From positions 1-38,026 of the forward strand of contig JAIKWU010000009.1 of the NCBI GenBank assembly GCA_024684455.1: a stretch of 38,026 bases of DNA, written 5' to 3'. This document shows positions 23,168 through 30,546 of the stretch, one piece after another. Source of the stretch: Bacteroidaceae bacterium (GTDB lineage Bacteria > Bacteroidota > Bacteroidia > Bacteroidales > Bacteroidaceae). Under the pieces are notes generated by a model, which saw only the letters and a program-made list of their open reading frames with translations, did not search any database and was not told the DNA's origin. Made by a program: the position numbers and the translations under genes. The number at the start of each line of letters is the position of its first letter. Position 1 is the stretch's first letter.

Positions 23168-25405
23168 TTATTTCACATAGAATTTCTCTCCATTCATGAT
23201 ATACATCCCTTTGGGGAGAACGGTTGATGAATCATTTGAACGGACTTTTATGCCCTGCAAATTGTAGATATCATAAGTCCCATTTGTTTTGACTGTGTCA
23301 ACATGAGTTGGAATACCGAACGACACCTTGAATGTAGATGTTTCGAAATCTTTGTGTTTGGTTTCATTGGGCTCAACCAGCACGGTATTCTCGATGCGTC
23401 CTTCTTGTGTTCCTGACGGGAAATCTGCAATTGGTTCTACCATGATGTTGACGATGGGACCGTCATTTTCGTAGAACTTAGCGTTTGAAAGCGATGTGCA
23501 AACCAAACGATAAGATCCATTGGCTGCATGTTCTACAGACAGAGAGTGGTCGTCCATACGGTCTTCATCCAGTTTTACATCAGGCTTTCCTTTCTTGTTG
23601 AGGGCAATTGTCAAACCTTCAGGCAGGAACAAGTCGCATTGGAACGAGCAATAGTCAATGGCATTCTTCAGTTTCAAGGAAATCTGCATCTTTTCTCCTT
23701 CTTTGATGCTAAAGTCCTCCACATATAGGCCGTCTCCAGTCGGTGCCTGTGTCACCGTCCTAAGTTGTTTCCGAGGTGTACTGTTCGAGACTTGTGCCAG
23801 AATCATGTTAACCACCTTCACGGCATCTGCGACATCAATCTCTCCGTCCTCGTCCACATCGGCAGCCTTTGCGTCAAAGTTTTCGCTGGGTCTCTCCAGA
23901 ATGTAATTGACGATGGCGACTACATCTGCCACATCGATTTCCAAATCACTATTGGCGTCTCCCTTGATGTAGGTGCTGACGTTGAACGTGAATGAAACAG
24001 GGTCAAGCTTTTGCTTGGTCTCATCGGCATGCGTCATGACGATGTTCTCTACCTTGCCAGTGTAACTGCCTTCGGTCACATCCGATGGCACTTGTATGTT
24101 CATCGACATCAGAGGACCTTCTGTGCCTTCGATGACACCATTGGTCATTGAGATGCAGACAAAGCGGTATTTCCCATTGCCTAATTCCTCTATCGACAGA
24201 CTCGGATTGTCATCTTCATAGCGGTCGCTCAACTTCACATCAGGCTTCCCTTTCTTGTTTTTAGCAATGTCAAAACCTGCTGGTAGCGAAAGTTCAAACT
24301 GGTATGCCGTTAAATCTGTACTCTCATTTTGCAGACCGATTTCAATATTCTCTGTTGTCCCACAAAAAACATCTGCATTGTCCACAATAATTTGGTTGAC
24401 TTCTTCATATTTTGTAAAAGTCCCATATACATTATAATCACAATCGGGCATATATGCAGGAATTTCACTCCATCCAGAAAAGATATCCTTTCCTCGTTGA
24501 GGAGCAGGTTCTGGGATGATGGGGTCTCTATAATAGTGATTATAGGACTTATATTCTTCTCCATCAACATAGTATTTTAGAGAATGTTCCTCCATAACAG
24601 CTAAAGTAAAAACACTCCAGTAATCAATATCTTGTTCCATTTGCGACTTAATTGCCTCATTTTTTACATGTACTGTTATATATTTTTTATTCCCGGTTAT
24701 ATACCCTCCTGTAACTACTGGTACATCTGACTTAAAACAATATATATCTTCAAAATAATCATAAGTTATACTTTCGACAGTTATTTTTTCTACTGTACTA
24801 GGAATGATAAGTGTTTTTAGATTTCTACACTCCTTATAGCTTGTATCTATTTCCTTTGCCCCTTCTCTATACACTACCTCTTGTAGATTAGGACAATTAT
24901 TAAAAGCACAATTACCCCCTTCCACAGGATTAATCAATGTACTAAAAGAAGTCATACCACAATATGCAAAAGCCAAATTGTCAATTCGCGTTACTTTATC
25001 TGGAATAACAATGTCAATTTTTAAATTCGAACATCCCCTAAAAGCTTCTTGACCAATCTTCTCTAGATCTTCTGGGAAATTAATTGTAGATAGATTTGAA
25101 CAATAATAGAACGACTGAGCAGAAATCCAAGTTATAGTATTTGGCAAATGAACAGAGGTTATATTTTGGTTATTCCGAAACCCCGTTCCGACAATTGAAA
25201 CTACTACACAAGGAATATCGTTATATTTAACAGTTTCTGGAATAATAATATCTCCAGAAACATCATTGTTGCCCAAAATTACTGCTGTTCTTGTGTCTGT
25301 ATCAACTTGATAGATTATGTTGTCAACAGTAATCCTCTTTTCTACTGCGTTTGCTATCACAGAGAACAGCAATGCAACTGCAAAAAGTAACATAATTCTT
25401 TTCAT
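23168..25405 (-). CDS. BspA-like LRR protein with cohesin-like and dockerin modules
   Basis: A 745-residue surface or secreted protein. A signal peptide (to about residue 20) is followed by LRR_5/BspA-type leucine-rich repeats (about 60-265; for example NITSVHLPNTITWISAQSF, then LEKIGQEAFRGC). Next is a Listeria-Bacteroides-type repeat (YYVDGEEYKSY...FSGWSEIPAYMP, about 275-335). A cohesin-like beta-sandwich (about 340-475) and a dockerin-like pair of calcium loops (GDANSDLEIDVADVVAIVN and DVDEDGEIDVADAVKVVN, about 478-540) follow, then a second cohesin-like copy (about 555-690), sharing NKKGKPDVKL. It ends in the C-terminal motif IYNLQGIKV...KGMYIMNGEKFYVK. The start is ATG 25405. It is probably an adhesin or scaffold. 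Confidence 0.85.
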   Translation of the reverse strand: MKRIMLLFAVALLFSVIANAVEKRITVDNIIYQVDTDTRTAVILGNNDVSGDIIIPETVKYNDIPCVVVSIVGTGFRNNQNITSVHLPNTITWISAQSFYYCSNLSTINFPEDLEKIGQEAFRGCSNLKIDIVIPDKVTRIDNLAFAYCGMTSFSTLINPVEGGNCAFNNCPNLQEVVYREGAKEIDTSYKECRNLKTLIIPSTVEKITVESITYDYFEDIYCFKSDVPVVTGGYITGNKKYITVHVKNEAIKSQMEQDIDYWSVFTLAVMEEHSLKYYVDGEEYKSYNHYYRDPIIPEPAPQRGKDIFSGWSEIPAYMPDCDYNVYGTFTKYEEVNQIIVDNADVFCGTTENIEIGLQNESTDLTAYQFELSLPAGFDIAKNKKGKPDVKLSDRYEDDNPSLSIEELGNGKYRFVCISMTNGVIEGTEGPLMSMNIQVPSDVTEGSYTGKVENIVMTHADETKQKLDPVSFTFNVSTYIKGDANSDLEIDVADVVAIVNYILERPSENFDAKAADVDEDGEIDVADAVKVVNMILAQVSNSTPRKQLRTVTQAPTGDGLYVEDFSIKEGEKMQISLKLKNAIDYCSFQCDLFLPEGLTIALNKKGKPDVKLDEDRMDDHSLSVEHAANGSYRLVCTSLSNAKFYENDGPIVNIMVEPIADFPSGTQEGRIENTVLVEPNETKHKDFETSTFKVSFGIPTHVDTVKTNGTYDIYNLQGIKVRSNDSSTVLPKGMYIMNGEKFYVK

Positions 25406-25461
25406 ATTCAATTGTTTTGTTGCGAAATACCTAATAAAAGGCATTTCAAGTTAATAAATAA

Positions 25462-26001
25462 TTATAGATTTACATTTTCCTGATTGATACATGTTCCTGA
25501 TACACCATTCTCTACTACTATTGATGGTGTTGTTTCCAAAAAAACGTCGACAGGCTTCCTTTGAAGGAGTTCGGACCATGCATCTTTCAAATCATTATAC
25601 AAATCGACGGCTCCAACTATATTTTTATCCAATTCCGTTGATTTAGGAGCAAGTAAGATACCTTCTTTGGGCAACAAAGAGTGTAACATACCACATCGAA
25701 GTGCAGAATATAGCTTATTCGTTGTTTTTTCTGTAGTTTTGTTCTTTCCTTTCTTCAATTTGATTTTAATGTTCCATTTTTTATATTTCTGAAGAGGTAA
25801 AATATCTTTAATAGCACGAAGAAAATCTTCTTCGGAGTGCGCGCTATCAGAAAAAGTTTTTTGTTGTAAACTGCATTTTCCAAGAAACTCTATCATTGCA
25901 GACATTAACACAAAACCCATATAGGGGTTGTTTGTAATGAATTGTTTAACATCGTCATTTTCGAAGAAACTGTTACCGATATCCAATAAACTTTGTTTCA
26001 T
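25462..26001 (-). CDS. Hypothetical protein (179 aa)
   Basis: A 179-residue protein without signal peptide or membrane segment. I do not recognise the family. It has a helical N-terminal part (VKQFITNNPYMGFVLMSAMIEFLGKC), a lysine-rich stretch (about 75-95), RCGMLHSLLPKEGI, and a low-complexity C-terminus. The pattern of a helical bundle with a conserved-looking RCGMLHSL recalls abortive-infection or HEPN-like small proteins, but that is only an impression. It is AT-rich like the other genes of the cluster and lies 56 bases upstream of the BspA-like gene on the same strand. Confidence 0.65.
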   Translation of the reverse strand: MKQSLLDIGNSFFENDDVKQFITNNPYMGFVLMSAMIEFLGKCSLQQKTFSDSAHSEEDFLRAIKDILPLQKYKKWNIKIKLKKGKNKTTEKTTNKLYSALRCGMLHSLLPKEGILLAPKSTELDKNIVGAVDLYNDLKDAWSELLQRKPVDVFLETTPSIVVENGVSGTCINQENVNL

Positions 26002-26062
26002 AAAGCGTTGTGTTTAAGAGTTAATAATTATTTGATTCAAGGACCGCATGCATGAGAATACA

Positions 26063-26079
26063 GCATGGCATCTCCATGC
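26063..26079. other. Short hairpin upstream of the 179-aa gene
   Basis: GCATGG (26063-26068) pairs with CCATGC (26074-26079) over CATCT, within a CATGCATG-rich stretch. It lies in the leader between two minus-strand genes. There is no T run, and the function is unknown. Confidence 0.4.
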
Positions 26080-26094
26080 ATGGCACATTAGTTG

Positions 26095-26445
26095 TTAACA
26101 GTCGCTTTCTTCTTTTTTCGGATTTTGCCTTATTACTCTAAAGAAATCTATATTATTGTTACGGATTATTTCTTTGTAACGTTTTTGGATAAACTCAACA
26201 TGATCGGGATACATGTGTTCAAGGATACTTATTGTCTCCCAAACGTTTTTTCTACACAGCTCTGGCGGTTGTTGTTGAAGGATCATGTTGATGTCGTCAA
26301 GACAACCTTCTATTACACAGATTGTTTTTAGATTCCTTTCTTCTGATGTTGTGCGACTCCATTCTTGTGGGGAGCACAATCTTACTTTGCCTGAAATGGG
26401 GTCTGTTACCACTGCAAAGAAATCGAATTCTTCTTGTTTATTCAT
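26095..26445 (-). CDS. Hypothetical protein (116 aa)
   Basis: A 116-residue cytoplasmic protein without a recognised domain. An N-terminal beta-like part (FFAVVTDPISGKVRLCSPQEW) is followed by helical segments and a basic C-terminus. The start at ATG 26445 (MNKQEEF) is preferred over an upstream Met at 26469, because the upstream residues are Lys/Arg-only low complexity. It is the first gene after the promoter at 26754-26785, and so likely the head of the accessory cluster. The leader of about 300 bases is unusually long. Confidence 0.6.
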   Translation of the reverse strand: MNKQEEFDFFAVVTDPISGKVRLCSPQEWSRTTSEERNLKTICVIEGCLDDINMILQQQPPELCRKNVWETISILEHMYPDHVEFIQKRYKEIIRNNNIDFFRVIRQNPKKEESDC

Positions 26446-26525
26446 ACGCTTTTTGTTTTTTTTGCTCACTACTGCTCATTCGTGAGCGGGTTGATAAATG
26501 TTGATGAAGTATAGGCATAAAGAAA

Positions 26526-26601
26526 GTGTGAGCGGACTTTCGCTTATTCCATCTGTAGGCTCTCGACTGCCCATGCAACGAATAAGAAAAGTCGCTCACA
26601 C
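26526..26601. other. Large imperfect hairpin in the leader of the cluster
   Basis: GTGTGAGCG at 26526, continuing to CTTATTC ending at 26549, is inverted at 26580-26601 with two single-base gaps, a stem of about 22 bp over a 30-base loop. It lies in the transcribed leader predicted from the promoter at 26754-26785. It could be a cis-regulatory RNA, a processed small RNA or a miniature insertion. Confidence 0.6.
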
Positions 26602-26753
26602 CTTAGGAAGTATATATGTATAGTGTACATACAACTACCCAAGGAGAGCGTTCTATTATTCATGTTGCATAGTGAGTTGTCGAGATTCACAGATGCTGAA
26701 TAGCTAAACGCTTCCCAATATGTCTATCGCGGACGTATGTCTCCACGACGTTG

Positions 26754-26785
26754 CAAATTTAAGAAGAGTTTTGCAGAAACGCAAA
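26754..26785 (-). promoter_or_regulatory. Promoter of the accessory cluster
   Basis: On the minus strand TAAATTTG (26754-26761) matches the -7 box and TTTG (complement of 26782-26785) lies 20 bp upstream. A second -7-like TACTTTTG at 26813-26820 has no clear partner. It would drive the genes from 26445 down to 19344. Confidence 0.6.
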
Positions 26786-26878
26786 TTATGAGCGACTTTT
26801 TTCTTCGCGCTGCAAAAGTAAGAAAAAAGACGAAAGGATGGTTCATCCATTTCGTCCATTTGCGTTTTGCGGTGAGGA

Positions 26879-26988
26879 ACACGTCAATTACACGTTTTTT
26901 GACACGTCAATCTTCATGAATTTATATGTCAATCTTAAGAAAACATTGTTATGCAGATTGATGTCAAGATTTACGAAGATTGACGTGT
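26879..26988. repeat. Inverted array of GTCAATCTT units, 22-bp spacing
   Basis: ACACGTCAATCTTC (26902-26915) is perfectly inverted at 26975-26988. GTCAATCTT occurs at 26906 and 26928 (22 bp apart) and the inverted AGATTGA at 26955 and 26977 (again 22 bp apart). A further ACACGTCAAT lies at 26879. The whole can fold as a long cruciform or hairpin. Confidence 0.75.
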
Positions 26989-27050
26989 AAAAGCCTTCGC
27001 GACCTGATGGATGTCCTGCATGGCTCTGCTTATACTGAACTCGCGTGATT

Positions 27051-27098
27051 TTAGGATTTGAAAAATTATTACAATCTCTTTCATCCTTAGAATCCTTG
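27051..27098. repeat. Small GGATTT-type inverted element
   Basis: TTAGGATTTG (27051-27060) and the doubled unit ATCCTTAGAATCCTTG (27083-27098) are in inverted orientation, like the array ends around GxxExxY but only 48 bp in total. It lies just downstream of the kinase stop. Confidence 0.5.
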
Positions 27099-27115
27099 TT
27101 GTGAAAAGATGATGC

Positions 27116-28333
27116 TCAGAAGCCGTTTTGAAACATTTTTGCCACTTCTTCCAGTTTGTTTTGCTCGTATTGGGAAAATTCTGCGAATACGGATTTGATG
27201 TCGAGGTCGGGGTATTCGCGGATAAGTTCCTCACGGACTCCTGCGCTTTGTCGGGTATAGTCCTCGAAGCGTTGGTTCAGCACGTTGTAGTCGTAAGGTG
27301 GGGCAGAGTCGCGATAGCAGCCGATGGTACGCTCGAAGATGGCATCGATGCGGGCATGGTGGTCAGCCAACAACTGGGCAAGGTCGACCGAGGCTTTTTG
27401 AGGTGCTGGGGGAGGGGTGGACAAATCTGACCTCTCCACCACTTGCGGGGCACTTCCCTTTTCAGAGATGGAGTTATCGTTGCCCACAACTGTATCAAGT
27501 GGCTGTTGTTGCTGAGGTGCTGTCGGATATTCGAGGACGTCGGTTCTTTGTCCTGTCTGATGCCACCATAGGAAAGCGGCTCCTGTTATTAATAATATAA
27601 TAGGTATAATGAGGAGCCATTTTGTGCGGGGCTTTTGTTCCAGAGTTTTTTGCAAGTCGGCGACTGTCTGGAAGCGTTGTGCTTTGTTGGTCTGTGTGCA
27701 GCGACGGATGATGCGACGGTAACGCTGCGCACAAGGCAGTGTCTCCAGCAGTTTGCCGACAGCGTAGATGTCGGTACGCTCATCGACGTCGTTGCTGCCG
27801 TCGGTCTGTTCGGGTGCGGCGTAGCGATGGGTGCGCCCCATCGTATCAGGGAAACTGTCGGTGTAACAGAAGCCGAAATCGATGAGACGGACGTCGTGTC
27901 CGATGCGTGTGATCAGAACGTTCTGAGGCTTAAGGTCGAGGTGCAAGACTTGGTGGCCGTGCAGGTAGTTGAGGGCAGACAGCAGTTGGTCGAGAAAGCG
28001 GTCGGCATTCTTTTTGTCGGTAAAATAGTCGGGATGGTGCTGGGTGAATAGGTCGAGGGTTTCGCCATCGACATAGTCCATCAAGATGTAGTCGTCGCCT
28101 AACGACACGTAGCGCACCAGCCCTGTGTGTTCGAGGGTGTAGCCTGTCTCAAACTCTTTCCGAAGGGCTGCCACATAGTGCGGGTCGGTACGAAACTCAG
28201 GCTTCAGCCGTTTCAGGAAATGCAGTTTGCCGTACTGACGGACACGGTAGCATTGGCAAGTCGCACCATCGACTGGCAACAGTTCGGCTTCTGGAAAATC
28301 GTGTGGTATGTTGGAAAAGGAGGAACTGTCCAT
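27116..28333 (-). CDS. Hanks-type Ser/Thr kinase with one membrane segment
   Basis: A 405-residue transmembrane protein kinase. The N-terminal cytoplasmic kinase domain (about 15-232) shows the ATP-binding Lys in FLKRL (K41), the catalytic loop HLDLKPQN (131-138, D133), the metal-binding DFG (152-154) and APE (173-175), all intact, so activity is expected. A single hydrophobic segment (about 239-257) is followed by a roughly 145-residue region that should face the periplasm, with a Pro/Gln-rich linker and a helical end. The classical glycine-rich loop is degenerate. Its start lies one base after the stop of the 182-aa gene, which follows the SUMF1 lipoprotein gene, so the three form a compact operon. 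A surface-signal receptor is the natural inference. Confidence 0.92.
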   Translation of the reverse strand: MDSSSFSNIPHDFPEAELLPVDGATCQCYRVRQYGKLHFLKRLKPEFRTDPHYVAALRKEFETGYTLEHTGLVRYVSLGDDYILMDYVDGETLDLFTQHHPDYFTDKKNADRFLDQLLSALNYLHGHQVLHLDLKPQNVLITRIGHDVRLIDFGFCYTDSFPDTMGRTHRYAAPEQTDGSNDVDERTDIYAVGKLLETLPCAQRYRRIIRRCTQTNKAQRFQTVADLQKTLEQKPRTKWLLIIPIILLITGAAFLWWHQTGQRTDVLEYPTAPQQQQPLDTVVGNDNSISEKGSAPQVVERSDLSTPPPAPQKASVDLAQLLADHHARIDAIFERTIGCYRDSAPPYDYNVLNQRFEDYTRQSAGVREELIREYPDLDIKSVFAEFSQYEQNKLEEVAKMFQNGF

Positions 28334-28334
28334 C

Positions 28335-28883
28335 TTACATCAGTCTGAATCGGATACCTTGCACTTTGCCTGCTGTAAAGGCACCTAACGATTGTCCGTC
28401 CCTGACGACAGACTCGATGAGCAGGGGGTAGCCTTCGACGAAGTGGGTGACGGTCAGCGTGTCGCCCACCTGCAGTTTGCTGTTCTCGCTGGTTTGAACC
28501 AGAAAGTGTCGGTCGCCCATGTACTGGAGCACATAGCGTCGGTCGGGCAGATATTTCACTTCAATCCTCTGCCCTGCGTGCAGGTCGGTTGTCCGCACTT
28601 CGTTCCCGCTTGTTTCAAACGATGAGTTGCTACGGTCGTCAAACACTTTCAGGGTTTCCCAGCAGTCAAAACCTAAGTAGCGGGCGATGACATCGAGGGT
28701 AGTCTGGCGCGGTTCACGTTCGTCGTTGATGAAACCCAGCAGGCGTTTGATGGTGTTGAGTCCCATGTGCTCGCCTGTTCGCGACTCGATGTCAAGCACC
28801 AGATAGTCGCAGTCGGCAGGTGTGTTCAGGGGATGTTGACAGGTGGCGGCCAACTGTTCTTGTATGTATGGTGAAAACTTCAT
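28335..28883 (-). CDS. 182-aa protein, two-part, kinase-linked
   Basis: Not assigned to a named family. The N-terminal half (about 1-80) has a helical pattern often seen at the start of Bacteroidetes proteins: TGEHMGLNTIKRLLGF, then TTLDVIARYLGFDCWETL, which looks like a helix-turn-helix-like or small helical-bundle domain. The C-terminal half (about 95-182) is beta-rich (GQRIEVKYLPDRRYVLQYMG, FLVQTSENSKLQVGDTLTV). It has no signal peptide or membrane segment. Gene order (20 bases after the SUMF1 lipoprotein, one base before the kinase) suggests that it acts with the kinase, possibly as substrate or output regulator. Confidence 0.75.
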   Translation of the reverse strand: MKFSPYIQEQLAATCQHPLNTPADCDYLVLDIESRTGEHMGLNTIKRLLGFINDEREPRQTTLDVIARYLGFDCWETLKVFDDRSNSSFETSGNEVRTTDLHAGQRIEVKYLPDRRYVLQYMGDRHFLVQTSENSKLQVGDTLTVTHFVEGYPLLIESVVRDGQSLGAFTAGKVQGIRFRLM

Positions 28884-28903
28884 GTCGTCTGCCTCTTGAT
28901 GAG

Positions 28904-30418
28904 TTAATCCTTGACCAGACGGAAACCGAGATAGTTGCGGCGTTCGTTGGGGCTGACAAAATTGCGGAAGGCCACGCGGCAGGAATTGGCTCCGTTCTGG
29001 AAACTGCCGCCACGGACGACGTACTGGGAGGTGTTGACCGCCGCACCTGCCTCATAACTGTCGGTGCGTGGCGACGATGTCCATTCATACACGTTGCCGC
29101 TCATGCCGTAGATGCCCAGTGAGTTCGGTTTTTTCGACTTGTCGGCCACAGGATGTGTCTCGCTGCTGCTGTTGGTGCTGTACCACGCCACGCTTGCCAC
29201 ATCGTTCGCGCCGGCATAGAGCCACGTGCTGCTGGAGCCGCCACGTGCTGCATATTCCCACTCTTCCTCTGTCGGAAGTCGGTAGTTCTGGCCCGTCAGT
29301 TCGTTCAGTTTGGTGATGAACTGTTCTACGTCGGCCTTGTTCACCATTTCGACAGGTCGTGTCAGGTTTTGTGTCTTCACTTTTGTCCCCTGAAAATACG
29401 AGGGATTTGTACCCATCACCTCTTTCCACAACTGCTGTGTCACTTCATACTTGCCTATCTGGAACGACGACAGTGTCACCGAGTGTTGCGGACGTTCGTC
29501 GGCCGATGCGTCGGCCAGGTCGTCGGGCGAACCCATCAGGAACGTGCCTGCCGCCACTGTCACCGTTTCATAGGCATACGTGCCGGCAGGTGTATCTTCG
29601 TCGCCCGAAGTGCCATTTTCGCCTTCTTCTCCACCGCCTTCGCCGCCTGTGTTGTCGTCGCCGCTCTCGTCGCCCTCATCCATGCGGGGAATGTCGAATC
29701 CGCCTGTGGCAGTGTTATATACATAGTATTTTCCGCGTTCGAAGGCGAGTTTGCCCGTCATGATGCGGAAAGCCGTGCCGCTGTTGTATTCGCCTTCGAT
29801 GTAGGCGGCATCCTTGCCACTCTCGTTGTAGAGGCTGCTGTTGACAAAGGCATAACGATAGTCGCCGAAGGTGAAGAACGGGCGCTGGGCTGCACCGTTG
29901 TAGTTCTGCAGCGAACGGAATTCGCCGCCGGCGAACACGAGCAGGAAGCAGTCGTAGTCGGCATGAAGAGTGACGGCACTGTTGCCCGCCTTGACGTTGA
30001 TGGTTTCGTCGAATGTGAATGAGCACCGCTCCTGAATGTTCTCACCCTCAGCCGTCGAGGTGCCGACTACATGGTAGGAGCCTGTGCGCAGAGTCACGTA
30101 GTTGTCCGTTCCCCATTGTCCGCGAAACGTGTATTCTGCACCGCTGCCCATGTCGGTCAGGGTCAGTTCGTAGTTGGGAGCGACGAGTTCGCCAGTTTGC
30201 AATTTGTTGTAGAACTCGTCGAACACCTCTGCATTGGTCATGGGGGCGCGGTGCATGGGTGTTCCTGTCGAGGTGTCGAGCGTGAAGAGGAAATAAACGC
30301 GCACTTCGTCGGCTCCGTCTATCACCTCCTCGGCTGCATCGTGTGAATGGCAGGAGTAGAAAATAAACAGCAAAAAACCGACCAATAACAGGGTCAGTGA
30401 GGAACAAACGTTTTTCAT
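28904..30418 (-). CDS. Lipoprotein with SUMF1/FGE-fold C-terminal domain
   Basis: A 504-residue lipoprotein. The hydrophobic N-terminus ends in the lipobox FYSC (Cys 23), so it is membrane-anchored, probably on the outer membrane. Residues about 35-240 are beta-rich and recall fimbrillin-like domains (VRVYFLFTLDTSTGT, VKAGNSAVTLHADYDCFLLVF). An acidic Gly/Glu/Asp linker (about 245-285) leads to a SUMF1-fold domain (about 288-504): VAAGTFLMGSP, QIGKYEVTQQLWKEVMG, YRLPTEEEWEYAARGG, NSLGIYGMSGNVYEW, RGGSFQNGANSCRV and a terminal LGFRLV. The first FGE cysteine position is not Cys, so enzymatic formylglycine formation is unlikely. It heads the operon with the 182-aa protein and the kinase and may be its extracellular ligand-binding part. 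Confidence 0.88.
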   Translation of the reverse strand: MKNVCSSLTLLLVGFLLFIFYSCHSHDAAEEVIDGADEVRVYFLFTLDTSTGTPMHRAPMTNAEVFDEFYNKLQTGELVAPNYELTLTDMGSGAEYTFRGQWGTDNYVTLRTGSYHVVGTSTAEGENIQERCSFTFDETINVKAGNSAVTLHADYDCFLLVFAGGEFRSLQNYNGAAQRPFFTFGDYRYAFVNSSLYNESGKDAAYIEGEYNSGTAFRIMTGKLAFERGKYYVYNTATGGFDIPRMDEGDESGDDNTGGEGGGEEGENGTSGDEDTPAGTYAYETVTVAAGTFLMGSPDDLADASADERPQHSVTLSSFQIGKYEVTQQLWKEVMGTNPSYFQGTKVKTQNLTRPVEMVNKADVEQFITKLNELTGQNYRLPTEEEWEYAARGGSSSTWLYAGANDVASVAWYSTNSSSETHPVADKSKKPNSLGIYGMSGNVYEWTSSPRTDSYEAGAAVNTSQYVVRGGSFQNGANSCRVAFRNFVSPNERRNYLGFRLVKD

Positions 30419-30452
30419 GTGGATGAAGTCTGAAAGTTTAATGATTGTGTTG

Positions 30453-30460
30453 CAAAATTA
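30453..30460 (-). promoter_or_regulatory. -7 box upstream of the lipoprotein-kinase operon
   Basis: The minus-strand sequence TAATTTTG matches TAnnTTTG and gives a leader of about 30 bases to the ATG at 30418. A -33 TTG is not clear. Confidence 0.5.
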
Positions 30461-30546
30461 CGAAATATCTTTGATTCTTCCATCATCATAGGCGATAAAA
30501 TAATGACAGACGAACGTAGCACTTGGTGCAGGTTTTTGAGGACAGA

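Larger units (their letters stand above)
26446..27115. other. Long non-coding region rich in inverted repeats
   Basis: About 670 bp with no convincing gene. From left to right it holds a small GCTCA-TTCG-TGAGC hairpin (26474-26487), a large imperfect hairpin (26526-26601), a minus-strand promoter (26754-26785), a 22-bp-spaced inverted array (26879-26988) and a small GGATTT-type inverted element (27051-27098). Confidence 0.75.

Noticed and set aside
26737..26919. A 60-residue plus-strand frame in the repeat-rich spacer
   Set aside because: It runs across the minus-strand promoter and into repeat DNA, with no ribosome site or recognisable composition.
26971..27234. An 87-residue minus-strand frame downstream of the kinase gene
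   Set aside because: Most of it overlaps the kinase C-terminus in another frame, and the rest runs through inverted repeats. It has no start signals of its own.
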